Counted from the first letter of the stretch, positions 6,564 to 14,609 are shown. The stretch: 17,361 nt of DNA from an uncultured Lachnospiraceae bacterium (GCA_910577835.1 CAJTOU010000062.1:1-17361); one strand, 5' to 3'. The notes: generated by a model not told the origin, from the sequence alone. Made by a program: numbers and translations.

Positions 6564-7688
6564 TTATAGATACGGCTGAATATAACTCTCCCATATATCT
6601 GCAACCACCTCTTCCGCCGTCATGTATTTTTTTGAATGCAACATAGAAACAGTAGCAAACAATTTCATTTTTCCCTCATCAAATTTTACATTATATGCAC
6701 CATCATAAGAAGCTATCCCTGCTGAAACTACTTCATTTTGTGAAACCATGATACTTTTTTCACTATCTCCAAACAAACTATCTACAAAGACTTTTAATGT
6801 TCTTATCAATTTTCTATCTTTATAGAAACGAAAAAAAGTTGTCATAGAATTAGCTTTGTCCATTCGCAATATGATGTTCTCATTTTCTCTTTCATATTGC
6901 TCTCCTACCTTGATTAGCCATTCCACTATTTGTTCGTAATTTTTTAATATGAAAACATTTTTTTCCGAATCCGATGGTTTTTCATTAACCTCTTTCCTCA
7001 AAATATTAAATCTTTCAAAATAATCTATTTCCCCCATTCCACTTTTTGAAACTACATATAGTTCCTCATTTTCTGCTTCATTTTTGTCAGTATCCTTCTT
7101 TTTATACTGGGGATTATCTATAGTAGAAGCTCTATCCAATATTTCTTCTGTCTTATCCTCTTTCTGGTTTATCATAGAATCTGCTCTTATCCATCCTGGC
7201 CTCGAAATTCTTTCTATTTGTTTATTTAGAGCTCCCATAACTTTACCAGCCAAATCATCTTTATTTTTCCACCATTGCACCATCCTATTTTTCATAACTT
7301 CTTTTTTAAATGTTTCCAACTTCTTTTTCTTAATACCATCCTGCTCCATCTTATCAGGTGTAATTTCAGCACTGGAATCAATTAGAAAAGCTAAAATTGG
7401 AATTCCCTTCTTTTGAGCATATCGAAATTCCTTTTGTGTGTAGCTTATTCCCTTATCTTTTCCATCTTCAATCACGCTTCCATATTTATGGCCTATAATT
7501 AAAATATAATAATCGGAACTGTCAATCGTATCTTGAATAATTTCCCACTGTTCCTCGTCTCCAGCACTGAACATTTCCATACCAATTGGGAAATGATACA
7601 TGGACAATATCATATCTTGTACTTTCCTTCTTTCCTCTTGCAAATCATTATATGTAGAACTAATAAATATTTGATACTTCTTTTTCAT
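6564..7688 (-). CDS. DUF4062 (TIR-like fold) protein, first gene of the operon
   Basis: A 374-residue protein. Residues ~3-105 are a clear DUF4062 domain: YQIFISSTYNDLQEERR at the first strand and helix, then FPIGMEMFSAGDEEQWEIIQ with a conserved Glu, DSSDYYILIIGHKYGSV, the conserved GISYTQKEFRYAQKKGIPIL, and AFLIDSS. This flavodoxin-like fold is related to TIR and nucleoside-deoxyribosyltransferase domains and is often found at the N-terminus of bacterial conflict proteins. A charged linker follows (~165-205), then a C-terminal domain (~205-374) with a predicted helix-strand pattern and no motif I recognise, possibly a sensor. The start codon has a purine-rich GGGGAAGG nearby, and a strong promoter lies about 60 nt upstream. 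It could be an effector or sensor; whether it cleaves nucleotides is not visible. Confidence 0.87.
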   Translation of the reverse strand: MKKKYQIFISSTYNDLQEERRKVQDMILSMYHFPIGMEMFSAGDEEQWEIIQDTIDSSDYYILIIGHKYGSVIEDGKDKGISYTQKEFRYAQKKGIPILAFLIDSSAEITPDKMEQDGIKKKKLETFKKEVMKNRMVQWWKNKDDLAGKVMGALNKQIERISRPGWIRADSMINQKEDKTEEILDRASTIDNPQYKKKDTDKNEAENEELYVVSKSGMGEIDYFERFNILRKEVNEKPSDSEKNVFILKNYEQIVEWLIKVGEQYERENENIILRMDKANSMTTFFRFYKDRKLIRTLKVFVDSLFGDSEKSIMVSQNEVVSAGIASYDGAYNVKFDEGKMKLFATVSMLHSKKYMTAEEVVADIWESYIQPYL

Positions 7689-7751
7689 GAACCTTCCCCC
7701 ATATCTAATAACTAATTATAGACACAATACATTTACTTATCTGCAATACTT

Positions 7752-7780
7752 ATTATATACTATTCACGTAGTATATTCAA
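7752..7780 (-). promoter_or_regulatory. Sigma-A-type promoter of the eight-gene operon
   Basis: Read on the minus strand: -35 box TTGAAT (7780-7775), a 17-nt spacer, and a perfect -10 box TATAAT (7757-7752). Predicted transcription start is near 7745, giving a leader of about 57 nt before the DUF4062 start codon. No other comparably good promoter is seen inside the operon, where genes overlap or abut. Confidence 0.75.
7755..7776. promoter_or_regulatory. Candidate operator palindrome inside the operon promoter
   Basis: ATATACTA (7755-7762) and TAGTATAT (7769-7776) are exact inverted repeats separated by 6 nt. The palindrome fills the spacer and touches both promoter boxes, so a dimeric repressor bound here would block RNA polymerase. 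The regulator is not identified; one of the unassigned operon proteins or a chromosomal factor is possible. Confidence 0.5.
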
Positions 7781-8180
7781 GTTTTAATCAAAGCTATAAA
7801 ATTATAAAAATAGAGTAGGTATACCCATATTTACAGTTCCAAATGGGAATCACCAAATTGAGTCCTTCACTTTTCAAATAATACCACCTTATTCCGAATC
7901 ATATTATTCATACACTATTATTGTTCAAAAAAATCTCTTGCTCCACCAATATACAATTATGCTTTGCTATATTTTATCCAAAATAATCAACTGTATTGAT
8001 GTTTCTCAAACCTACACGAGCACCTTAAACCCAATCTATAATAAGTATTGATTCCATACTCCTTCTCAAGTGAAAACTGTTCTTACGTTCGATTTATTCT
8101 TCGAATCCGTTGTTGAATACATTAAACATACACTACTCCACACTAATTGAGAAAGACACTCCTAATATAAATCTGATAAT
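7781..8180. other. AT-rich intergenic stretch between the operon and the recombinases
   Basis: No convincing gene. Two very short minus-strand frames have plausible ribosome binding sites: a 10-codon frame starting after GAAGGAG near 8057, and a TTG-initiated frame of about 27 codons near 7890. Neither has any other support. Large serine recombinases usually act at a site next to their genes, so an attachment-site half could be here, but no duplicated core is recognisable within the window. No strong terminator follows the last recombinase gene. Confidence 0.4.
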
Positions 8181-9749
8181 TTATTCTTTCTCTTTCCAAA
8201 CAACATCAAGCTTTTTCTCTTCATAAACATAAATAGCCTCAACCATCTGCTCTACTATCTCTTTCGTAAGACATCTAACTTTTCTCTGACAATTTCCTCT
8301 TTCCTGCTGCTCTCTATCCCCATCTTTCTTTTCCTTCGCCCTACGAATCTCTTCAACTAACATCCGTTCTTCTTCCCTCAACTCCCCCACTTTATCTAGA
8401 TACACATCTTTATATAATTGCTTCCGTTTGAACTGCTCATATAAATACTGCTTTTCCACTTTTAAAGCATCTAAATTCTTCTCCAAAAGCACATTTCTAC
8501 TCTTCTTCTGTTCATTATCAAGCTTTAAAGAATCCTCTCCCTGCCCCTGCAATTCCCTCTCCCTACATTCTTCCTCATCCCGCTGCCGCTCCAATCTCTG
8601 ATTAATACATTTCAAAACAACTTCTTCCGCTTCTGGCTCCTTCAATTTCCCACGAAAACATCCACTACCCGCATCATATCTTGCTCTCTCACAAACAAAA
8701 CACGGCACTTTCATACAGGTAATCCGGTTAAGACTTCTCCCACAATTCCCACACCGCAGTTTGCCCAATAAAATGCTTTCCTGTTTTCCCTTATGCTCTT
8801 TCCCTTTTTGGCATCCCCGATATCTTATCACTTCCGATGCTTTCAGAAACTCCTGCTCTGTAACAATTGCCTCATGCTTTCCTGAAACACATACCCTGTC
8901 CTCATCCGCTACTCTCTTAAACTGGCTTCCACCTATTTTCGTTACCTTGTATTTTCCATTTACCACCATCCCGAGGTACACTTTATTTTCCAGTATCTTC
9001 AATACCATTTTGCTGTTCCAGTAACCTTCATCATCCAAAATGTGATACTGCATTCTTTCACGGTTCTTATACTGCCCAGGCGTCGGCACTCTCTCTTCAT
9101 TTAATTTTTTTGCTATAATTCCGGTACTGCACCCCATACAGGCAAGTGCAAAAATTCTTTTAACATATCTCGCCGCTTCGTCATCCACCGCCAAAACTTT
9201 CTTATTATCAGAAAAACGATATCCAAAGGGCGGTCTCGGACCAATAAAATCGCCCCTCTTTCTTCTGACTTTTAAAGCGGAACACATCTTTACTGACAGA
9301 TCTTTGCTGTACATATCATATAGGAAGCTCTTAAATGCAATCTCAATCCCTCCGGTGGTTCCCTCATAGTCATTACTGTCGTATCCGTCATTCACCGCAA
9401 TAAACCGTACCCCCAGAAAAGGAAAAATTTGTTCCAGATAGTCCCCCACTTCCAGATAGTTCCTGCCAAATCGGGAAATATCCTTAACTATGATACAGCA
9501 TATCTTTCCTTCCCTTACCATGGACAACATCCGTTCTACTGCTGGCCTTTCAAAATTCGTACCGCTGTATCCGTCATCCACAAATTCCAATGTCTGCATT
9601 CCGGGATAGAGATTCCTGTCATTCAAATAACGGTCAATCAAGTTCCTCTGGTGCAGGATGCTGTCGCTTTCTACTTTTTTATCATCAGATACCACATCTC
9701 CATCTTCTACGGAAAGCCTTAAATACTCAGCCACAAACTGCTCTTTCAT
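8181..9749 (-). CDS. Large serine recombinase, third of three
   Basis: A 522-residue site-specific recombinase. The N-terminal resolvase domain (about 1-150) starts AEYLRLSVEDGD, with Ser13 as the nucleophile, and continues with FVDDGYSGTNFERPAVERML and IVKDISRFGRNYLEVGDYLE, which carry the conserved catalytic arginines. A recombinase domain follows (GDFIGPRPPFGYRF onward), then a zinc ribbon (RCGNCGRSLNR and later CFVCERARYDAGSGC) and a coiled-coil region rich in Glu/Lys/Arg (about 385-480), as in other large serine integrases. It overlaps the end of the preceding recombinase gene by 23 nt. A purine-rich GGAAGGGG lies upstream of the ATG. The start seems right because homologues begin a few residues before the YxRxS motif. 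Likely acts with the other two in integrating or excising the island. Confidence 0.95.
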   Translation of the reverse strand: MKEQFVAEYLRLSVEDGDVVSDDKKVESDSILHQRNLIDRYLNDRNLYPGMQTLEFVDDGYSGTNFERPAVERMLSMVREGKICCIIVKDISRFGRNYLEVGDYLEQIFPFLGVRFIAVNDGYDSNDYEGTTGGIEIAFKSFLYDMYSKDLSVKMCSALKVRRKRGDFIGPRPPFGYRFSDNKKVLAVDDEAARYVKRIFALACMGCSTGIIAKKLNEERVPTPGQYKNRERMQYHILDDEGYWNSKMVLKILENKVYLGMVVNGKYKVTKIGGSQFKRVADEDRVCVSGKHEAIVTEQEFLKASEVIRYRGCQKGKEHKGKQESILLGKLRCGNCGRSLNRITCMKVPCFVCERARYDAGSGCFRGKLKEPEAEEVVLKCINQRLERQRDEEECRERELQGQGEDSLKLDNEQKKSRNVLLEKNLDALKVEKQYLYEQFKRKQLYKDVYLDKVGELREEERMLVEEIRRAKEKKDGDREQQERGNCQRKVRCLTKEIVEQMVEAIYVYEEKKLDVVWKEKE

Positions 9750-11418
9750 GGATATTGCCCCTTCCTTTATCTTCTGCTTCCAACTGTGCTAGCAAGTAGT
9801 CATACTCATTTCTGAACTTGAATATAATATGTATCCGTTTATCTCCAAACACTTCTACCTTTTCCAAAAGTTCTGCTGCCATCTTTCTTGTAAGTGCTTC
9901 TTCTCCCTGAAAGTGCAGAAATGTTTCCATCCAACGGTTTGATCCATTCATGCACTGTTCAAAGTCTTCCAGTTCCTTTTCTCTCTTGTTAAGTTCCTCT
10001 TCAAGATCTAAAATCTGCTGAGAATATTTTTCTTTCGCTGTAAGGAATTCTTCTTTTGTCAAAATCCCCTGTTTCATGTCTTCATAAATGCTTGTCTTTA
10101 AATAAATATATCTCTCCAGCTCTTCTTTTGCCTGATCCCGTTTTCTTCTTTTCTCCTTAAGCTCTAAAGAATAACCACAGGATTTTTTCATCCGCTCGAT
10201 TAATGACTTTGCCTCCACCGCTAAATCTATCTGCAATTTTATCTGACGGAATACAATATCAAAAATTTTATAGTCTGCAATGGCCGATGTATCACAGTTT
10301 GTCAGAGAATAATTATAAGCAGAGCCGCAATAAAAGTAGTACTGTACTTTCCCTTTCCTCACATCTTTATTCCTTCTCATTACATGCTGGCAGATACCGC
10401 ACACCAGAATTCCTTCCAATATATTGCTGTACCCCGGTTCCCCTTGCTTATCTCTCCGTGCTTTTCTGTTTCTTTCTCTTATTTTCTGTATCTGTTCAAA
10501 CACATCTCTGTCAACGATTGCAGGGTGGCTGTTCTCCACTACCTCCCATGACTCTTCCTTCTTTTTTCCCTGCTTTTCTTTTGAATATATAGACCTGTTA
10601 TATTTTCCCTGTACCAGATCCCCGACATACGTCCGATTATATAAGATCCTGCTGACCGCCTGTGGCTGCCATAGAATATGTGCACAATTCCTATATTTCT
10701 TCGCCCCATGTTCTCCCGCATATCTGCTTGGAGAAGGTATGTTTTCCTGATTTAAAATCTTCGCGATCTCATGAAAACTCTTTCCCTGCATTTTCATAGA
10801 AAAAATCCGCCGGACAACCTCTGCAGCCGGTTCATCAATAACAAAATAGTTCTCCTGCAAAACATATCCATATGGAGCTTGGCTTCCGATGAACTGTCCT
10901 TGTCCTTTTTTTGTCTGAAAAGCTGTCATGACTTTTTTCGATATGTCTTTTGAATAATAATCATTTGCAAGATTTTTAAAATCTGTTATCAAATCCTTTT
11001 CCTTAAATATCCCCCCAGCACTGTCATAATGATCATTCACCGCAATAAACCGGACTCCCAGAAAAGGAAAGATTTTCTCCAGATAATCTCCTGCTTCCAG
11101 ATAATTCCTTGCGAATCTGGATAAATCTTTTACAATGACACAATTAATCTTCTTCTCCTTTATATCCGCCAGCATCCGCTCCCACTCCGGCCTGTCAAAA
11201 TCCGTCCCTGTCCTTCCGTTATCCGTATAGGTCTCCACGATTTCCATCTCTTCAAACTCTTCTGCAAAATTCAGCAGCAATTCCAGCTGGTTATGGATAC
11301 TGTCACTCCCTCTTCCTCCATTATCCTCATTGGACAGCCGGACATATAAAGCGGCTTTTACGGATGGTACCCTGTTCTGCTGTAAAGTATTATCAATTTT
11401 CCTGCTTGTTCTTGCCAT
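9727..11418 (-). CDS. Large serine recombinase, second of three
   Basis: The frame is open to 11475, but the ATG at 11418 has a strong GGAGG 6 nt upstream and gives a 563-residue protein. The catalytic domain contains AALYVRLSNEDN (Ser29), DNGRTGTDFDRPEWERML and IVKDLSRFARNYLEAGDYLE. The recombinase domain (GQFIGSQAPYGYVL) is followed by a zinc ribbon (VCGICQHVMRR, then YYFYCGSAYNYSLTNCD) and a long coiled coil with EMKQGILTKEEF-like spacing before the C-terminal strand. It overlaps the first recombinase gene by 26 nt, which implies translational coupling. The three recombinases are clearly divergent from one another, so this is not a recent tandem duplication. All catalytic residues I can align are present. 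Confidence 0.95.
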   Translation of the reverse strand: MARTSRKIDNTLQQNRVPSVKAALYVRLSNEDNGGRGSDSIHNQLELLLNFAEEFEEMEIVETYTDNGRTGTDFDRPEWERMLADIKEKKINCVIVKDLSRFARNYLEAGDYLEKIFPFLGVRFIAVNDHYDSAGGIFKEKDLITDFKNLANDYYSKDISKKVMTAFQTKKGQGQFIGSQAPYGYVLQENYFVIDEPAAEVVRRIFSMKMQGKSFHEIAKILNQENIPSPSRYAGEHGAKKYRNCAHILWQPQAVSRILYNRTYVGDLVQGKYNRSIYSKEKQGKKKEESWEVVENSHPAIVDRDVFEQIQKIRERNRKARRDKQGEPGYSNILEGILVCGICQHVMRRNKDVRKGKVQYYFYCGSAYNYSLTNCDTSAIADYKIFDIVFRQIKLQIDLAVEAKSLIERMKKSCGYSLELKEKRRKRDQAKEELERYIYLKTSIYEDMKQGILTKEEFLTAKEKYSQQILDLEEELNKREKELEDFEQCMNGSNRWMETFLHFQGEEALTRKMAAELLEKVEVFGDKRIHIIFKFRNEYDYLLAQLEAEDKGRGNIHERAVCG

Positions 11419-13102
11419 GTCCAGCCTCCCCTTTTTCCCCCGTCCCCTGAGCCGTGTTTGAGGATATATCTTCAATCAGACTTAAAGCCACCTCAAACTC
11501 CTCCATATACTTAAAACAAACTTTTATTCTCGGATAACGTTCTTTATCCTTTTTCTCATATACAAATATCTTATCAATCAAGGATACCACTACTTCTCTT
11601 GACAGACTTTCAAGATACCCAAACTTTTTGAATTCATTAATCCAACTACATGTATGGCCCGATCCTGCCATAAGCAGTTCAATTCCTTCCTCCAATACCT
11701 CCAGCCCCTGTTCTGCAGCCTGTATTCGCTTTCCATAATTTTCCTTTAACTCCATATATTCTTCTTTCGTGATCAGCCCATCCTTATAATCTTCATACAA
11801 GTCCAGCCTCAGATTGCAATATTTCTGGATCTCTTCCTTCTTCTTCACCACCTGTCTGTTTCTTTTGGACAGTTCGCCATTCTGATGCTGTATTTCTTTC
11901 AACTTTCTCAAAATATTGTCTATATCCGTTACACTTTCTATCTGTTTATTTAAAAGTAAAAGCACGCTTTCCTCTAAATTCCCCGCATTTATGCTGTGGG
12001 AACTGCAGATTTCCTTATCTGCCTTGTGATTCCCACACACATAATAGACAAATTTCTTATGACCGGACGGCACTGTTTTCCTGACCATATTTCCGCCGCA
12101 ATCACCGCACCGTACCACGCCAGACAAGTGATATACCTTCTCCTGCGCGGTGCCGGTTCTGGTATCCATCTTCAAAAGTTCCTGAACATTACAAAAATCA
12201 GCTGCAGGAATGATGGCTTCGTGAGCATCATCCACTTTACTCCATTTGCTCTGTTCCTTCTTCACTTTCTTCTTTACCTTGTAATTAGGCGTAGTATCCT
12301 TTCCCTGAATCAGAGTTCCTGTATAAACCTGATTACTCAGAATCCGAAGAACATGAACATGGCTCCACTCGCTTCTCGGATTCTTCTTGAATCCCGTATA
12401 AAAAGCGCTACCATGTTCTTTTTTATAGTCCATTGGGGTAAGAATATCTTCCCTGTTTAATGATTCCGCTATCTTGTAAGCACTTTTGCCCTGCAGGTAC
12501 ATCCGAAAAATATGCCTGACTACTTCAGCCGCTTCTTCATCTATTTCCAACTTATTTTTATCCGTCTCCAGTTTCCGATAACCATACGGAGCAAATGCGC
12601 CTACAAAATCCCCTTTATTTCTCTTGACCTCCAGATTGCTTCTGATCTTAATGCTGATATCACGACAGTATGCGTCATTGATCAGGTTTTTAAACGGGAT
12701 GATAATGTTATCTGTCTGTCCTTCGTTCAAAACATTGTCATAATTATCATTGATGGCAATAAAACGAACACCCAAATACGGAAAGATTTTCTCAAGATAT
12801 TTTCCTACCTCGATATGATTTCTGCCAAACCGTGAAAGATCTTTCGTGACCACGCAATCCACTTCCCCGGATTTAATATCTTCTAACATCTGCTGAAATG
12901 CCGGACGCTCAAAATTAACACCAGAGTAACCGTCATCCACCCTTACTTCATGGATTCTGATATCGTCTCTGGATTTCAGATACTCATAAATGAGTTCTTT
13001 CTGATTTGTAATGCTGTCGCTTTCCTCTTTATCTCCATCCTCTTTTGACAGGCGCAGATAAATGTCAGCATTATAAATTTTTGTATTTAGATTTGTTTCC
13101 AT
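11393..13102 (-). CDS. Large serine recombinase, first of three
   Basis: A 569-residue recombinase at the head of the three-gene unit. ADIYLRLSKEDGDKEESDSI places the nucleophile at Ser19; VDDGYSGVNFERPAFQQML and VVTKDLSRFGRNHIEVGKYL give the rest of the catalytic site. The recombinase domain (GDFVGAFAPYGYRK), zinc ribbon (RCGDCGGNMVRK with YYVCGNHKADKEIC) and coiled coil (about 395-475) follow in the normal order and length. The ATG at 13102 has GAGGGG 5 nt upstream; this site lies in the 3' arm of a hairpin. It can be compared in layout with the ccr recombinase genes of staphylococcal cassettes, although it is not assigned to that group. Confidence 0.95.
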   Translation of the reverse strand: METNLNTKIYNADIYLRLSKEDGDKEESDSITNQKELIYEYLKSRDDIRIHEVRVDDGYSGVNFERPAFQQMLEDIKSGEVDCVVTKDLSRFGRNHIEVGKYLEKIFPYLGVRFIAINDNYDNVLNEGQTDNIIIPFKNLINDAYCRDISIKIRSNLEVKRNKGDFVGAFAPYGYRKLETDKNKLEIDEEAAEVVRHIFRMYLQGKSAYKIAESLNREDILTPMDYKKEHGSAFYTGFKKNPRSEWSHVHVLRILSNQVYTGTLIQGKDTTPNYKVKKKVKKEQSKWSKVDDAHEAIIPAADFCNVQELLKMDTRTGTAQEKVYHLSGVVRCGDCGGNMVRKTVPSGHKKFVYYVCGNHKADKEICSSHSINAGNLEESVLLLLNKQIESVTDIDNILRKLKEIQHQNGELSKRNRQVVKKKEEIQKYCNLRLDLYEDYKDGLITKEEYMELKENYGKRIQAAEQGLEVLEEGIELLMAGSGHTCSWINEFKKFGYLESLSREVVVSLIDKIFVYEKKDKERYPRIKVCFKYMEEFEVALSLIEDISSNTAQGTGEKGEAGHGKNKQEN

Positions 13103-13107
13103 ATGTT

Positions 13108-13152
13108 CCCCTCAAATAGTCATGTTTGCTGTCAAACCTGTTCTATTTGGGG
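13108..13152 (-). promoter_or_regulatory. Leader hairpin covering the ribosome binding site of the first recombinase gene
   Basis: On the minus-strand RNA, CCCCAAATAG (13152-13143) pairs with CTATTTGAGGGG (13119-13108), with one bulged A. An inner stem GTTTG/CAAAC (13137-13133 with 13128-13124) closes a 4-nt loop. The GAGGGG that serves the ATG at 13102 lies in the outer 3' arm, so folding would reduce translation of the recombinase set. A plausible -10 box TATACT lies at 13177-13172, without a clear -35. Confidence 0.55.
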
Positions 13153-13228
13153 TTCTGCCTCGTCCATAATTAGTATATCATTCTGCAGAAAATTATCCAT
13201 AGAAAGGCTAAACATTTTCTAAATTTCG

Positions 13229-13486
13229 TCATTCTCTTGCCATCTCAATACACAGCCTTGCAAGTTTATTCTCAAGGCTCTCATTTGTATCAGAATAAGA
13301 TGTTTTGACCACCATTCCATTACATATAAAACAAAAAGGGTTTTTTACTTCATTTATAAATGAAAGCATACGCTCTTTCTTTGGTAATTCTCTGTTAATC
13401 TTTATTTCTCCTATATCCACCAAAGTACTGATATCCACTGTCCGGATATCTACCTTTTTCATTTCCTCAAGTTCATCTGCTTCCAC
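13229..13486 (-). CDS. Small conserved-looking protein of Clostridia mobile elements (DUF6870-like)
   Basis: An 85-residue protein with a GTG start at 13486 and GGAGG 8 nt upstream. The next in-frame ATG (residue 9) has its GAGG too close. The sequence VDIRTVDISTLVDIGEIKIN, then LPKKERMLSFINEVKNPFCF and GMVVKTSYSDTNESLENKLA, looks like a family I recall as DUF6870, frequent in Lachnospiraceae accessory DNA; the name is from memory and unverified. Two cysteines (CFICNG) stand close together, but no full metal site is seen. It lies upstream of the recombinases, about 126 nt away, on the same strand. No function can be given. Confidence 0.7.
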   Translation of the reverse strand: MEADELEEMKKVDIRTVDISTLVDIGEIKINRELPKKERMLSFINEVKNPFCFICNGMVVKTSYSDTNESLENKLARLCIEMARE

Positions 13487-13632
13487 ATACTATTCCTCCA
13501 TTTTCCTTATTCCACTATATTGTTTTCTGATTGTCCATTATGTTATTTTTTCAAATGTACTTTTCAAACAATCCCTGTCAGCAATTCCACAGCAAGCTGA
13601 GTGTATGAAAATATCGAAATAGAGTATTTCCA

Positions 13633-13672
13633 CAAAAAAAAACACACCTAAAGCTATTTTTAAGTGTGTTTT
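13633..13672 (-). terminator. Rho-independent terminator after the vapD-like gene
   Basis: On the minus-strand RNA, AAAACACAC (13672-13664) pairs with GTGTGTTTT (13647-13639), with extra A-U pairs inside, and a run of T continues to 13634. It begins 12 nt past the stop codon and would end the vapD-like operon. Confidence 0.85.
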
Positions 13673-13683
13673 AACTCCCTCTG

Positions 13684-14025
13684 CTAAATTTCTTCAGGCG
13701 ACAGAATATCTTCTTCAGATGCAACCGCGATATCCTTCAGCAGATCCTTTAAGTCATGCTGCGCCCCGATATTTGTCACATCAATCTTTGTAACACAGTT
13801 GCTCATCCATGGAAGCTCTGTATTCATCACATCCAGAAGGTCTATGATATCTGCCTGTATCAGCTTTTCCTTTGAAACATATCCTGAACCCTGTCTGTGT
13901 TCAAATCCCTGTTTCTTAAAGAAACTTTTTACATCATAGTACGCCTTCCTGTAATCTGGATAGTACTTCTCCAGCTCATGGACACTCAGATCAAAATTAA
14001 TCGCTTTCCGATATTTCCTCTCCAT
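13684..14025 (-). CDS. vapD: VapD-like endoribonuclease
   Basis: A 113-residue protein matching the VapD family, small RNases with a ferredoxin-like fold related to Cas2 and known as toxins or maintenance factors. Evidence: AINFDLSVHELEKYYPDYRK with the conserved Asp on the first strand, AYYDVKSFFKKQGFEHRQGS with the family hallmark GFE-x-x-QGS, then YVSKE, WMSNCVTKIDVTNI and a C-terminal helix. It is somewhat longer than the classical Helicobacter and Haemophilus forms (about 90-95 residues), with an acidic tail. The ATG at 14025 has GAGG 7 nt upstream. It lies 37 nt after a gene that is probably its partner, and a strong terminator follows, so the two likely form one operon. Catalysis is expected but not shown here. 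Confidence 0.88.
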   Translation of the reverse strand: MERKYRKAINFDLSVHELEKYYPDYRKAYYDVKSFFKKQGFEHRQGSGYVSKEKLIQADIIDLLDVMNTELPWMSNCVTKIDVTNIGAQHDLKDLLKDIAVASEEDILSPEEI

Positions 14026-14062
14026 GCTGTTTCCTCATCTGCTGCCCGCTGGCACAGGAACA

Positions 14063-14401
14063 TTATGCACCCACATCCCTCTTCTGTGCATAATGCGCTA
14101 TCAGGTCTTCCGTTGCAAAATCATCCGGTGAATCGGAATCGTCACTGTCATATAATATCCATGTCGCAACATTCCCCATAAACCACTCCTTCTTTTTCAA
14201 GGCGTTCACAATACTTCCAAACCTTCCAAAATCCCTGTCACTTCCATTATCCTTATAAATGACAGAACCGGAGCTGGTCTTCTCTCCTTTAAAATCCCAA
14301 TAACCAAATGCATTGTCAACAGCCTCATGAACTGCTTCCAGCCTGTATTTTTTCTCCCTCAGTATCTTTTCATCATCCATACGGACTTCCATTTTTATCA
14401 T
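14063..14401 (-). CDS. Likely partner gene of the VapD-like RNase
   Basis: Start chosen at the ATG at 14401, with GGAAGG about 10 nt upstream and only a few bases after the stop of the small upstream frame. The frame is open to a TTG at 14446, whose GGGAGG is only 3 nt away. The 112-residue product is acidic: it begins with IKMEVRMDDEKILREKKYRL, has a helix AVHEAVDNAFGYWDF, the segment GRFGSIVNALKKKEWFMGNV, and ends with DDSDSPDDFATEDLIAHYAQ. I recall similar proteins next to VapD-like genes in Lachnospiraceae, which fits an antitoxin or accessory factor, but no known antitoxin fold is recognised. The role is inferred from pairing, acidity and order. Confidence 0.7.
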   Translation of the reverse strand: MIKMEVRMDDEKILREKKYRLEAVHEAVDNAFGYWDFKGEKTSSGSVIYKDNGSDRDFGRFGSIVNALKKKEWFMGNVATWILYDSDDSDSPDDFATEDLIAHYAQKRDVGA

Positions 14402-14405
14402 AATA

Positions 14406-14578
14406 TCAATTCCTTCCTGCCTGCGTTTTTCTATACTGTCCGTCAAATGCCTCCCTAATCTCTTCCGCGGTGATCTCGCCGCACTTTTCTTTCTCTATCA
14501 TCTCCATTGTGGGTTCCAGGCCATCTGCTTTCAACATCCAACATCATAGTCCCATGCTTTATCGCTTCCGATCAACAT
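14406..14578 (-). pseudogene. Small frameshifted ORF upstream of the VapD partner gene
   Basis: A frame starting at the ATG at 14578, behind AGGAAAGGGGCGGG, reads MLIGSDKAWDYDVGC and stops. Another frame, from the ATG at 14537, continues as MLKADGLEPTMEMIEKEKC, then GEITAEEIREAFDGQYRK, and stops at 14406. Joined, they make one plausible protein of roughly 55-58 residues with an acidic C-terminal half, so a single frameshift around 14537-14545 is likely. Without an intact homologue the join is an inference; the second frame alone lacks a ribosome binding site. Confidence 0.45.
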
Positions 14579-14609
14579 ATGAACCCGCCCCTTTCCTGAT
14601 CGTACCTAC

